NCBI GenBank assembly: GCA_964036045.1
Contig: OZ038402.1
Span: 1,395,380 to 1,459,379, forward strand
Source: Eutreptiella sp. 'Long Island Sound 2002'
Taxonomy: Eukaryota; Euglenozoa; Euglenophyceae; Eutreptiales; Eutreptiaceae
Length of the DNA: 64,000 nucleotides
Reading direction: 5' to 3'
Part shown: positions 29,264-42,500 of the stretch, piece by piece
How positions within the stretch are numbered: position 1 is the first letter of the stretch
Layout of the letters: each line of letters begins with the position of its first letter
Notes under the pieces: generated by a model
Database searches by the model: none
What the model was told of the DNA's origin: nothing
The model's input: the letters and a program-made list of their open reading frames with translations, nothing else
Made by a program: the position numbers and the translations under genes

Positions 29264-29788
29264 GGACCGCTTGTTCCATTGAAGCTAGAACGCTGGCCGC
29301 CCTTCGTCCTCCACCAACGGGGACGTGCTAGGGCGTGCCAGGCATGCCAGGCAACTTTGATACACTGGGATCCATGTGCGGGGGAGTTGTGTAGCAATTT
29401 ACATGTTTCTAAACAGTGCTATAGTGTGTATCCCTTTCAGTATGAGAGCCGGGCTGTAGTATGTGTTCATTTGTAGGTCTCTGAACAGCAGTGGGTGCCA
29501 CAGTGGCATGGAGTCCACCACCCTGTGTGGTGGCGTTGGGACCTTTGATGGATGGCGTACTATGGAGAAGCCCCAAGAATGGGTATGTTTTCCATGGTAT
29601 CGGCCCCAATTGGAGCCAGGGTAAGAATCCGGCCTCCAAAGAGATGCCAAAGGTAGCTGCCCACGCCTGGAGGTGTAGTCTTGACACTGCGGGTGCCACT
29701 GTGGACTCCTGCTTGGAGAGCATGAATGCCGTGGCGTGTTGCCACAACAGAAACTTGGCCGGCCGGGGCAGTGTGTCGCCCCCCTATC

Positions 29789-30826
29789 CTAGTCGGAGTT
29801 CCAAAATCGGGAGCGTAGGTCCCAGGAGTTGAGGCACAATGCTATTTTGTATACCGCTGACACCTGTGAGATCACTGCATAAGCTGGAAAATACGCCTTG
29901 GCTGGAAAAATGAGTAGCGGTAGGACCCATTCGTGGAAAAGGGCCACCCGTTCTTGCTGCGTCAGCGGTAGCGTCCGCATGAAATCTGCTCGCAGCATGG
30001 ACCTCGCAATGGTCGGGGCATACGCCTCCTCACTGGACACGTGCCCCACAACTATCCCCAGGTACTTGATTTTACATTTGACTGACATCCCGAACGAGGC
30101 TAGGATGCGCTTGTGGTCGTCCCCCCATTCCCCGTTAAGCAGCAATGCCGATTTTCCTAAATTGATCCGCACACCCACAAACAGCCCGTAAATTTGTATG
30201 GCCTCAAATATGTGTGTCAAAAGCCTGCAAACGATGGTCGGTAGTACTGGTATGTATATCAACAGATCGTCCGCATAAAAGAGGACGTGAATGCAGGGGC
30301 ACAGGCTCTGGAGTTTCCGCACCAGTACACAGCAGGCCATAACAAAAATCGCCGGTGACAGAGGGTCACCCTGTTTGATGCCTGACTGCGGACCGACCTG
30401 GACCTCCTTGACTACTCCCCGTGCAACTCCAAACAGGAAGGGTGCCTTAAACATAGCCATCAAAAGTGCAATGAGTGGGATTGGAAGTGCGATATGGAGG
30501 AAAAAGGCCACCATATAATTATGGTGGACACAGTCATACGCCTTGGAGAAGTCCATGGGTATCATGATACCCTCTTGCATTGCCTGCCAAGCACCGTGTG
30601 CATTCCATATATGATGAAAGATGAATCGGCCCTTTATAAAGGCCTTCTGTTCTGACGGCGTGACAAAAGCCACTACATCCTCCAACATTAAATTTAGTGA
30701 GGCCGAAAGCCATTTGAACAGGACAGTTTGCAGGCATATGGGTTGCAGGCGGTTGATTGGCACCGATCTCTGCTCTTTGGAGATGGGGGACAGGATGCCA
30801 AGGGACCAGTCATGTGGGACTGTCAC
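29789..30826 (-). pseudogene. Reverse transcriptase block of the decayed element
   Basis: 345 open codons containing a full set of palm motifs: NRLQPICLQTVLFKWLS, motif A IPMDFSKAYDCVHH, motif B SGIKQGDPLSPAIF, motif C VLFYADDLLIYI, then KSALLLNG and IKYLGIVVGH. The catalytic aspartates are present. The block is cut off upstream from its N-terminal helices by a stop and frame change, and downstream the frame breaks again, so the whole is not a functional polyprotein. Confidence 0.88.
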
Positions 30827-31386
30827 CCTATGGGTGCAACATTGTTGATATTTTGTGCTAGGGGTAGTGAGTTCCAGTATTCAATGCATTCAGGGACTGT
30901 CTTCGTGCCTGCAACCATTATACCTGACCAGTGCTCCTGCGGCGCTTTGGCTATTGCCATGGGCTCTGTAAGGAGCAGTCCCCCCTTGTTCCTAAGCATC
31001 GCCAACCGCCGCCGCTGCTGTAGCTCCCTTGTAAGTCGGGCCACCTCCATTTTACGTTGCTGTTTTTGGTACACTGTCGCAGGCTCCAACTGAGCACCTG
31101 CTGTAACTTCGTCAAGGAGCGGTCCCGTTCTTGTCCGCCCTCTCCTTTTCTGCAAAAAACTGAAGCATAGCAAATGCACGCTGCATGGTTTGGGGGTTAA
31201 GTGGCGGCGGGGGGGGGGGGGGGGCAAGGGCGAAGGTGAGAGCAAGGATGAGGATTGAGGCTACATGTGGGGGGTAGAGGCGAGGGGATGAGGGTGCAAT
31301 TTGGATTTGAATTTGGGGGCCGATCTTAAGGCTCACAAGACGCGTGGGGTGGAGCAAGATGCCGTCCCTAGCGACTCTACATGTAC

Positions 31387-31422
31387 ATGAGGGTGAGAGT
31401 GAGGGTGAGAGTGAGGGTGGAG

Positions 31423-31461
<39 letters not shown>

Positions 31462-31504
31462 GGGGTGAGGGTGAGGGTGAGGGTGAGGGTGGGGGTGAGG
31501 GTAG

Positions 31505-31539
<35 letters not shown>

Positions 31540-31826
31540 AGGGTGGGCGTGAGGGTGAGGGTGAGGCTGAGCGTGAGGGTTGGGGTGAGGGTGAGGGTGG
31601 GGGTGAGGGTGAGGCTGAGGGTTGGGGTGAGGGTTGGGGTGAGGGTGAGGGTGAGGGTGGGGGTGGGGGGTGGGGGTGGGGGTGAGGGTGAGGGTGAGGG
31701 TGAAGGTGGGGGTGAGGGTGAGGGTGAAGGTGGGGGTGAGGGTGAGGGTGAGGGTGGGCGTGAGGGTGAGGGTGAGGCTGAGCGTCAGGGTGAGGTTGGG
31801 GTGAGGCTGAGGGTGAGGGTGAGGGG

Positions 31827-31881
<55 letters not shown>

Positions 31882-31974
31882 GGGGTGAGGGTGAGGGTGA
31901 GGGTGAGGGTGGGCGTGAGGGTGAGGGTGAGGGTGAGGGTGGGGGTGAGGCTGAGGCTTAGGGTGAGGGTGGGG

Positions 31975-32014
<40 letters not shown>

Positions 32015-32166
32015 AGGTGAGGGTGAGGGTGGGGGTGAGGGTGAGGGTGAGGTTGAGGGTGAGGGTTGGGGTGAGGGTGGGGGTGGGGGTGAGGGTGAGG
32101 CTGAGGGTTGGGGTGAGGGTTGGGGTGAGGGTGAGGGTGGGGGTGGGGGTGGGGGTGGGGGTGGGG

Positions 32167-32205
<39 letters not shown>

Positions 32206-32431
32206 GGCGTGAGGGTGAGGGTGAGGCTGAGCGTGAGGGTGAGGGTGGGGGTGAGGCTGAGCGTGAGGGTGAGGGTGAGGGTGAGAGTGAAGGTGAGGGT
32301 GAGGGTGAGGGTGGGGGTGAGGGTGAGGGTGAGGGTGAGGGTGGGCGTGAGGGTGAGGGTGAGGGTGAGGGTGGGGGTGAGCCTGAGGCTGAGGGTGAGG
32401 GTGGGGGTGAGGGTGAGGGTGACGGGGAGGC
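31387..32431. repeat. GGGTGA hexamer array, about 1.04 kb
   Basis: About 170 tandem GGGTGA units with GGGTGG, GGCTGA and GGCGTGA variants, including longer patterned sub-blocks such as a GGGCGTGAGG variant recurring at intervals. His-Pro and Val-Arg open frames across it are artefacts. Confidence 0.95.
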
Positions 32432-32947
32432 AGCACATACATGTGCCTCCATGGAAGGCATAGAAAGCGGAGTGCCAGACAGCGCACTCATGGTGGGCTG
32501 CAATGAAGGGCTGCTGAGGATCCTGGGTCCCCGTACTGCGGAGTTCAGCCTGTGCAGGATGACAGCACGTGATGCCCGATCAATCCCCACCAGATACTTC
32601 AATGCAAACCCCTTTCCCCTGCCACAAGCGTCACTGATCTGGAGCGTAAAGAGGAAAGAGGGTACGTTTGCCCGGCGCGTGCCCGGCGCGCCCGGCATCC
32701 AAATCAATGTCCAGGTCGTCCATCCCCATGCTTTACCACTAGATATCACTCCCTCCTCCAGCCCAGGAACCCTAAGCACGAATGACACCACAGAGCACAA
32801 CTGCAGGTGAACAAGGAACCTTTCACTTTCAGTTTCATGCATCGTTATTCCACAACCATAATGACTGCCTAGGATTGTGTTCCAAGGAAATAATATAGGG
32901 TGTATTGTAACATGGGAAGGTCACAGATGTAAAGAAACAGTGCAAAA
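32432..32947. other. No supported gene
   Basis: Unique-looking sequence between the hexamer array and the transposase remnant. No domain or RNA gene recognised. Confidence 0.4.
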
Positions 32948-33458
32948 TTATGGTGCAACATGCACAACTTCATCCCCACAAGTGTGAGGGTCAATACATT
33001 CAGCGCAATACCTCTCATTGCACTGCCCACAAACTGTGGTGGTGCGTTTGACAACACAAAGCACAAACGTCTTCATCATCTTCATCACAATCATCTCGTG
33101 AGGCAGTGCTTGGGTCATCAACAACGGCCCAAACATGCGGCGGCACATGGTCCCATCGACCATAAGGTTTATACCGTACTTGCCTCCTAATGCAAAACTG
33201 TGTGAACTGCAACAACACGCGCACACTTTGGTGCAACTGAGCTACACTGCCACGCCAAATGTTTCTCACCAAACCCCAATGCCACAAATGGCAAAAAAAC
33301 TGTTCAATCCTTGCCCTATACCAGCCGTGCACATCATTGTATGATTGTTGGTGGTCGCCCAAATTTCCAGCTTTTTGTCCAACAAATGGGACTATCACAT
33401 GTCCCCTGCCCTTGTTGAAATTTCTGGCGATATACAGCAACTGAAACCACTGAAGCAC
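32948..33458 (-). pseudogene. C-terminal remnant of a DDE-type transposase with Cys-rich tail
   Basis: The minus strand encodes HGWYRARIEQFFCHLWHWG and VRNIWRGSVAQLHQSVRVLL, then QFCIRRQVRYKPYGRW, an acidic linker and DVCALCCQ. After a one-base frame change comes TTTVCGQCNERYCAECIDP and a stop. The R-x-R-x-E helix is typical of the last catalytic helix of IS5/Harbinger-like DDE transposases. The C-x2-C…C-x2-C-x4-C-x2-C tail resembles the Cys-rich domain seen at the end of piggyBac-like transposases. Superfamily is therefore uncertain. The N-terminal part is missing where the satellite array begins. Confidence 0.5.
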
Positions 33459-33544
33459 AGCTCGGGATGGCCTTGGGTTCCCCGAATGTACTTCCTTAGC
33501 ACTTGCCCCTAAACGTGATCAACGGCGATGCTCCGGCTTCCTTT

Positions 33545-36500
33545 GTCACTCAGCATGGCTACATCACCCTGTCTCGGGGGCCGTCTCGCGGGCCCACATG
33601 TGGGCAGAATGGCTACATCAGCCCTACTTTCTCGGGGTCCCCATAGTGGGGAGAGATCAATATGGCTACATCACCCCTGCTGTCTCGGGGTCCCCATAGT
33701 GGGGACAGATCAATATGGCTACATCACCCCTGCTGTCTCGGGGTCCCCATAGTGGGGAGAGATCAATATGGCTACATCAGCCCTGCCTTCTCGGGGTCCC
33801 CATAGTGGGGAGAGATCAATATGGCTACATGAGCCCTGCTTTCTCGGGGTCCCCATAGTGGGGAGAGATCAATATGGCTACATCACCCCTACCTTCTCGG
33901 GGTCCCCATAGTGGGGAGAGATCAATATGGCTACATCACCCCTGCTTTCTCGGGGTCCCCATAGTGGGGAGAGATCAATATGGCTACATCACCCCTGCCT
34001 TCTCGGGGTCCCCATAGTGGGGAGAGATCAATATGGCTACATCACCCCTGCCTTCTCGGGGTCCCCATAGTGGGGAGAGATCAATGTGGCTACATCACCC
34101 CTGCCTTCTCGGGGTCCCCATAGTGGGGAGAGATCAATATGGCTACATCACCCCTGCCTTCACGGGGTCCCCATAGTGGGGAGAGAGCAATATGGCTACT
34201 ACATCACCCCCCCTTTCTCGGGGTCCCCATAGTGTGGAGAGATCAATATGGCTACATCACCCCTGCCTTCACGGGGTCCCCATAGTGGGGAGAGATCAAT
34301 ATGGCTACATCAGCCCTGCCTTCTCGGGGTCCCCATAGTGGGGAGAGAGCAATATGGCTACTACATCACCCCTGCTTTCTCGGGGTCCCCATAGTGGGGA
34401 GAGATCAATATGGCTACATCAGCCCTGCTTTCTCGGGGTCCCCATAGTGGGGAGAGATCAATATGGCTACATCACCCCAGCTTTCTCGGGGTCCCCATAG
34501 TGGGGAGAGATCAATATGGCTACATCACCCCTGCCTTCTCGGGGTCCCCATAGTGGGGAGAGATCAATGTGGCTACATGAGCCCTGCCTTCTCGGGGTCC
34601 CCATAGTGGGGAGAGATCAATGTGGCTACTACATCACACCTGCTTTCTTGGGGTCCCCATAGTGCGGAGAGATCAATATGGCTACATCACCCCTACCTTC
34701 TCGGGGTCCCCATAGTGGGGAGAGATCAATATGGCTACATCACCCCTGCTTTCTCGGGGTCCCCATAGTGGGGAGAGATCAATGTGGCTACATGAGCCCT
34801 GCCTTCTCGGGGTCCCCATAGTGGGGAGAGATCAATATGGCTATTACATCACACCTGCTTTCTTGGGGTCCCCATAGTGCGGAGAGATCAATATGGCTAC
34901 ATCACCCCTACCTTCTCGGGGTCCCCATAGTGGGGAGAGATCAATATGGCTACATCACCCCTGCTTTCTCGGGGTCCCCATAGTGGGGAGAGATCAATGT
35001 GGCTACATCACCCCTGCCTTCTCGGGGTCCCCATAGTGGGGAGAGATCAATATGGCTACATCACCCCTGCCTTCTCGGGGTCCCCATAGTGGGGAGAGAT
35101 CAATATGGGTACTACATCACCCCTACCTTCTCGGGGTCCCCATAGTGGGGAGAGATCAATATGGCTACATTACCCCTGCCTTCTCGGGGTCCCCATAGTG
35201 GGGAGAGATCAATATGGCTACATGAGCCCTGCTTTCTCGGGGTCCCCAAAGTGCGGAGAGATCAATATGGCTACATCACCCCTACCTTCTCGGGGTCCCC
35301 ATAGTGGGGAGAGATCAATATGCCTACATCACCCCTGCTTTCTCGGGGTCCCCATAGTGGGGAGAGATCAATGTGGCTACATGAGCCCTGCCTTCTCGGG
35401 GTCCCCATAGTGGGGAGAGATCAATATGGCTGCATGAGCCCTGCTTTCTCGGGGTCCCCATAGTGGGGAGAGATCAATATGGCTACATCACCCGTGCCTT
35501 CTTGGGGTCCCCATAGTGGGGAGAGATCAATATGGCTACATCACCCCTACCTTCTCGGGGTCCCCATAGTGGGGAGAGATCAATATGGCTACATCACCCC
35601 TGCCCTCTTGGGGTCCCCATAGTGGGGAGAGATCGTATGGCTACATCAGCCCTGCCTTCTCGGGGTCCCCATAGTGGGGAGAGAGCAATATGGCTACATC
35701 AGCCCTACCTTCTCGGGGTCCCCATAGTGGGGAGAGATCAATATGGCTACATCACCCCTGCTTTCTCGGGGTCCCCATAGTGGGGAGAGATCAATATGGC
35801 TACATCACCCCTGCTTTCTCGGGGTCCCCATAGTGGGGAGAGATCAATGTGGCTACATCAGCCCTGCCTTCTCTGGGTCCCCATAGTGGGGAGAGATCAA
35901 TGTGGCTACATCAGCCCTGCCTTCTCGGGGTCCCCATAGTGGGGAGAGATCAATATGGCTACATCAGCCCTGCTTTCTCGGGGTCCCCATAGTGGGGAGA
36001 GATCAATATGGCTACATCAGCCCTGCCTTCTCGGGGTCCCCATAGTGGGGAGAGATCAATATGGCTACATCACCCCTACCTTCTCGGGGTCCCCATAGTG
36101 GGGAGAGATCAATATGGCTACTACATCACACCTGCTTTCTTGGGGTCCCCATAGTGCGGAGAGATCAATATGGCTACATCACCCCTACCTTCTCGGGGTC
36201 CCCATAGTGGGGAGAGATCAATATGGCTACATCACCCCTGCTTTCTCGGGGTCCCCATAGTGGGGAGAGATCAATATGGCTACATCACCCCTGCCTTCTC
36301 GGGGTCCCCATAGTGGGGAGAGATCAATATGGCTACATCAGCCCTGCCTTCTCGGGGTCCCCATAGTGGGGAGAGATCAATATGGCTACATCACCCCTGC
36401 CTTCTCGGGGTCCCCATAGTGGGGAGAGATCAATATGGGTACTACACCACCCCTACCTTCTCGGGGTCCCCATAGTGGGGAGAGATCAATATGGCTACAT

Positions 36501-39500
36501 CACCCCTGCCTTCTCGGGGTCCCCATAGTGGGGAGAGATCAATATGGCTACATCCGCCCTGCCTTCTCGGGGTCCCCATAGTGGGGAGAGATCAATATGG
36601 CTACATCACCCCTGCCTTCTCGGGGTCCCCATAGTGGGGAGAGATCAATATGGGTACTACACCACCCCTACCTTCTCGGGGTCCCCATAGTGGGGAGAGA
36701 TCAATATGGCTACATCACCCCTGCCTTCCCGGGGTCCCCATAGTGGGGAGAGATCAATATGGCTGCATGAGCCCTGCTTTCTCGGGGTCCCCATAGTGGG
36801 GAGAGATCAATATGGCTACATCACCCGTGCTTTCTCGGGGTCCCCATAGTGGGGAGAGATCAATATGGCTACATCAGCCCTGCCTTCTCGGGGTCCCCAT
36901 AGTGGGGAGAGATCAATATGGGTACTACACCACCCCTACCTTCTGGGGGTCCCCATAGTGGGGAGAGATCAATATGGCTACATCACCCCTGCCTTCTCGG
37001 GGTCCCCATAGTGGGGAGAGATCAATATGGCTACATCACCCCTGCTTTCTCGGGGTCCCCATAGTGGGGAGAGATCAATATGGCTACATCACCCCTGCCT
37101 TCTCGGGGTCCCCATAGTGGGGAGAGATCAATATGGGTACTACACCACCCCTACCTTCTCGGGGTCCCCATAGTGGGGAGAGATCAATATGGCTACATCA
37201 CCCCTGCCTTCCCGGGGTCCCCATAGTGGGGAGAGATCAATATGGCTGCATGAGCCCTGCTTTCTCGGGGTCCCCATAGTGGGGAGAGATCAATATGGCT
37301 ACATCACCCGTGCTTTCTCGGGGTCCCCATAGTGGGGAGAGATCAATATGGCTACATCACCCCTGCCTTCTCGGGGTCCCCATAGTGGGGAGAGATCAAT
37401 ATGGCTACATCACCCCTGCCTTCACGGGGTCCCCATAGTGGGGAGAGATCAATATGGCTACATCACCCCTGCTTTTTCGGGGTCCCCATAGTGGGGAGAG
37501 ATCAATATGGCTACATCACCCCTGCCTTCTCGGGGTCCCCATAGTGGGGAGAGATCAATATGGCTACATCAGCCCTGCCTTCTCGGGGTCCCCATAGTGG
37601 GGAGAGATCAATATGGCTACATCACCCCTGCCTTCTCGGGGTCCCCATAGTGGGGAGAGATCAACATGGCTACATCACCCCTGCTTTCTCGGGGTCCCCA
37701 TAGTGGGGAGAGATCAATATGGCTACATCAGCCCTGCCTTCTCGGGGTCCCCATAGTGGGGAGAGATCGATGTGGCTACATCAGCCCTGCCTTCTCGGGG
37801 TCCCCATAGTGGGGAGAGATCAATATGGCTGCATGAGCCCTGCTTTCTCGGGGTCCCCATAGTGGGGAGAGATCAATATGGCTACATCAGCCCTGCCTTC
37901 TCGGGGTCCCCATAGTGGGGAGAGATCAATATGGCTACATCACCCCTACCTTCTCGGGGTCCCCATAGTGGGGAGAGATCAATATGGCTACATCACCCCT
38001 GCTTTCTCGGGGTCCCCATAGTGGGGAGAGATCAATATGGCTACATCACCCCTGCCTTCTCGGGGTCCCCATAGTGGGGAGAGATCAATATGGCTACATC
38101 AGCCCTGCCTTCTCGGGGTCCCCATAGTGGGGAGAGATCAATATGGCTACATCACCCCTACCTTCTCGGGGTCCCCATAGTGGGGAGAGATCAATATGGC
38201 TACATCAGCCCTGCCTTCTCGGGGTCCCCATAGTGGGGAGAGATCAATATGGGTACTACATCACCCCTACCTTCTCGGGGTCACCATAGTGGGGAGAGAT
38301 CAATATGGCTACATAACCCCTGCCTTCTCGGGGTCCCCATAGTGGGGAGAGATCAATATGGCTACATCAGCCCTGCCTTCTCGGGGTCCCCATAGTGGGG
38401 AGAGATCAATATGGCTGCATGAGCCCTGCTTTCTCGGGGTCCCCATAGTGGGGAGAGATCAATATGGCTACATCACCCGTGCTTTCTCGGGGTCCCCATA
38501 GTGGGGAGAGATCAATATGGCTACATCACCCCTGCTTTTTTGGGGTCCCCATAGTGGGGAGAGATCAATATGGTTGCATCAGCCCTGCTTCCTCGGGGTC
38601 CTTATAGTGGGGAGAGATCAATATGGCTACATCAGCCTTGCCTTCTCGGGGTCCCCATAGTGGGGAGAGATCAATATGGCTACATGAGCCCTGCTTTCTC
38701 GGGGTCCCCATAGTGGGGGAGATCAATATGGCTACATCACCCCTGCCTTCTCGGGGTCCCCATAGTGGGGAGAGATCAATATGGCTACATCAGCCCTACC
38801 TTCTCGGGGTCCCCATAGTGGGGAGAGATCAATATGGCTACATCACCCCTGCTTTTTCGGGGTCCCCATAGTGGGGAGAGATCAATATGGCTACATCAGC
38901 CCTGCCTTCTCGGGGTCCCCATAGTGGGGAGAGATCAATGTGGCTACATCACCCCTGCCTTCTCGGGGTCCCCATAGTGGGGAGAGATCAATATGGCTAC
39001 ATCACCCCTGCCTTCACGGGGTCCCCATAGTGGGGAGAGATCAATATGGCTACATCAGCCCTGCCTTCTCGGGGTCCCCATAGTGGGGAGAGAGCAATAT
39101 GGCGACTACATCACCCCTGCTTTCTCAGGGTCCCCATAGTGGGGAGAGATCAATATGGCTACATCACCCCTGCTTTCTCGGGGTCCCCATAGTGGGGAGA
39201 GATCAATATGGCTACATCACCCTTACCTTCTCGGGGTCCCCATAGTGGGGAGAGATCAATATGGCTACATCACCCCTGCTTTCTCGAGGTCCCCATAGTG
39301 GGGAGAGATCAATATGGCTACATCAGCCCTGCCTTCTCGGGGTCCCCATAGTGGGGAGAGATCAATATGGCTACTACATCACCCCTGCTTTCTCGGGGTG
39401 CCCATAGTGGGGAGAGATCAATATGGCTACATCAGCCCTGCCTTCTCGGGGTCCCCATAGTGGGGAGAGAGCAATATGGCTACTACATCACCCCTGCTTT

Positions 39501-42500
39501 CTCGGGGTCCCCATAGTGGGGAGAGATCAATGTGGCTACATCAGCCCTGCCTTCTCTGGGTCCCCATAGTGGGGAGAGATGAATATGGCTACATCACCCC
39601 TGCTTTCTTCGGGTCCCCATAGTGGGGAGAGATCAATATGGCTACATCAGCCCTGCTTCCTCGGGGTCCCCATAGTGGGGAGAGATCAATATGGCTACAT
39701 CACCCCTGCCTTCTCGGGGTCCCCATAGTGGGGAGAGATCAATATGGCTACATCACCCCTCCTTTCTCGGGGTCCCCATAGTGGGGAGAGATCAATATGG
39801 CTACATCACCCCTGCCTTCTCGGGGTCCCCATAGTGGGGAGAGATCAATATGGCTACATCACCCCTACCTTCTCTGGGTCCCCATAGTGGGGAGAGATCA
39901 ATATGGCTACATCACCCCTGCTTTCTCGGGGTCCCCATAGTGGGGAGAGATCAATATGGCTACATCACCCCTGCCTTCTCGGGGTCCCCATAGTGGGGAG
40001 AGATCAATATGGCTACATCACCCCTGCCTTCTCGGGGTCCCCATAGTGGGGAGAGATCAATATGGCTACATCAGCCCTGCCTTCTCGGGGTGCCCATATT
40101 GGGGAGAGATCAATATGGCTACATGAGCCCTGCTTTCTCGGGGTCCCCATAGTGGGGAGAGATCAATATGGCTACATCACCCCTGCCTTCTCGGGGTCCC
40201 CATAGTGGGGAGAGATCAATATGGCTACATCAGCCCTACCTTCTCGGGGTCCCCATAGTGGGGAGAGATCAATATGGCTACATCAGCCCTACCTTCTCTG
40301 GGTCCCCATAGTGGGGAGAGATCAATATGGCTACATCACCCCTGCTTTCTCGGGGTCCCCATAGTGGGGAGAGATCAACATGGCTACATCACCCCTGCCT
40401 TCTCGGGGTCCCCATAGTGGGGAGAGATCAATATGGCTACATCACCCTTACCTTCTCGGGGTCCCCATAGTGGGGAGAGATCAATATGGCTACATCACCC
40501 CTGCTTTCTCGAGGTCCCCATAGTGGGGAGAGATCAATATGGCTACATCAGCCCTGCCTTCTCGGGGTCCCCATAGTGGGGAGAGATCAATATGGCTACT
40601 ACATCACCCCTGCTTTCTCGGGGTGCCCATAGTGGGGAGAGATCAATATGGCTACATCAGCCCTGCCTTCTCGGGGTCCCCATAGTGGGGAGAGAGCAAT
40701 ATGGCTACTACATCACCCCTGCTTTCTCGGGGTCCCCATAGTGGGGAGAGATCAATGTGGCTACATCAGCCCTGCCTTCTCTGGGTCCCCATAGTGGGGA
40801 GAGATGAATATGGCTACATCACCCCTGCTTTCTTCGGGTCCCCATAGTGGGGAGAGATCAATATGGCTACATCAGCCCTGCTTCCTCGGGGTCCCCATAG
40901 TGGGGAGAGATCAATATGGCTACATCACCCCTGCCTTCTCGGGGTCCCCATAGTGGGGAGAGATCAATATGGCTACATCACCCCTCCTTTCTCGGGGTCC
41001 CCATAGTGGGGAGAGATCAATATGGCTACATCACCCCTGCCTTCTCGGGGTCCCCATAGTGGGGAGAGATCAATATGGCTACATCACCCCTACCTTCTCT
41101 GGGTCCCCATAGTGGGGAGAGATCAATATGGCTACATCACCCCTGCTTTCTCGGGGTCCCCATAGTGGGGAGAGATCAATATGGCTACATCACCCCTGCC
41201 TTCTCGGGGTCCCCATAGTGGGGAGAGATCAATATGGCTACATCAGCCCTGCCTTCTCGGGGTCCCCATAGTGGGGAGAGATCAATATGGCTACATCAGC
41301 CCTACCTTCTCGGGGTCCCCATAGTGGGGAGAGATCAATATGGCTACATCAGCCCTACCTTCTCTGGGTCCCCATAGTGGGGAGAGATCAATATGGCTAC
41401 ATCACCCCTGCTTTCTCGGGGTCCCCATAGTGGGGAGAGATCAACATGGCTACATCACCCCTGCCTTCTCGGGGTCCCCATAGTGGGGAGAGATCAATAT
41501 GGCTACATCAGCCCTGCTTTCACGGGGTCCCCATAGTGGGGAGAGATCAATATGGCTACATCAGCCCTGCCTTCTCGGGGTCCCCATAGTGGGGAGAGAT
41601 CAATATGGCTACTACATCACCCCTGCTTTCTCGGGGTCCCCATAGTGGGGAGAGATCAATATGGCTACATCACCCCTGCTTTCTCGGGGTCCCCATAGTG
41701 GGGAGAGATCAATATGGCTACATCACCCTTACCTTCTCGGGGTCCCCATAGTGGGGAGAGATCAATATGGCGACATCACCCCTGCTTTCTCGGGGTCCCC
41801 ATAGTGGGGAGAGATCAATATGGCTACATCAGCCCTGCCTTCTCGGGGACCCCATAGTGGGGAGATATCAATATGGCTACTACATCACCTCTGCTTTCTC
41901 GGGGTCCCCATAGTGGGGAGAGATCAATATGGCTACATCAGCCCTGCCTTCTCGGGGTCCCCATAGTGGGGAGAGAGCAATATGGCTACATCACCCCTGC
42001 TGTCCTGGGGTCCCCATAGTGGGGAGAGATCAATATGGCTACATCAGCCCTGCTTCCTCGGGGTCCCCATAGTGGGGAGAGATCAATATGGCTACATCCG
42101 CCCTGCCTTCTCGGGGTCCCCATAGTGGGGAGAGATCAATATGGCTACATGAGCCCTGCTTTCTTGGGGTCCCCATAGTGGGGAGAGATCAACATGGCTA
42201 CATCACCCCTGCCTTCTCGGGGTCCCCATAGTGGGGAGAGATCAATATGGCTACATCAGCCCTACCTTCTCGGGGTCCCCATAGTGGGGAGAGATCAATA
42301 TGGCTACATCAGCCCTACCTTCTCGGGGTCCCCATAGTGGGGAGAGATCAATATGGCTACATCACCCCTGCTTTCTCGGGGTCCCCATAGTGGGGAGAGA
42401 TCAATATGGCTACATCACCCGTGCCTTCTCGGGGTCCCCATAGTGGGGAGAGATCAATATGGCTACATCACCCCTGCCTTCTCGGGGTCCCCATAGTGGG

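Larger units (their letters stand above)
27907..31245 (-). pseudogene. Decayed non-LTR retrotransposon (RT, zinc knuckle, RNase H)
   Basis: Minus-strand remnant with domains in the order RT, Cys/His knuckle, RNase H, spread over at least three frames. The N-terminal piece (about 31245-30823) has RT-leading helices (WSGIMVAGTKTVPECIEYWN). It stops and shifts into the RT block with much of the expected connecting segment absent. RT palm at 30826-29789. Knuckle C…RHTLTEC in 29263-28637. RNase H at 28535-27907 with one frameshift. The domain order matches L1-like elements of plants and algae, which carry RNase H at the C-terminus after the zinc knuckle. It is clearly a different lineage from the element at 10.4-18.8 kb. 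Confidence 0.8.

Noticed and set aside
31387-32431. Interstitial telomere
   Set aside because: GGGTGA is not one of the common telomere units (TTAGGG, TTTAGGG, TTTTAGGG), and there is no contig end here.
31333-32487. 384-codon His-Pro ORF and the overlapping Val-Arg ORF
   Set aside because: Both are direct translations of the GGGTGA hexamer on opposite strands.
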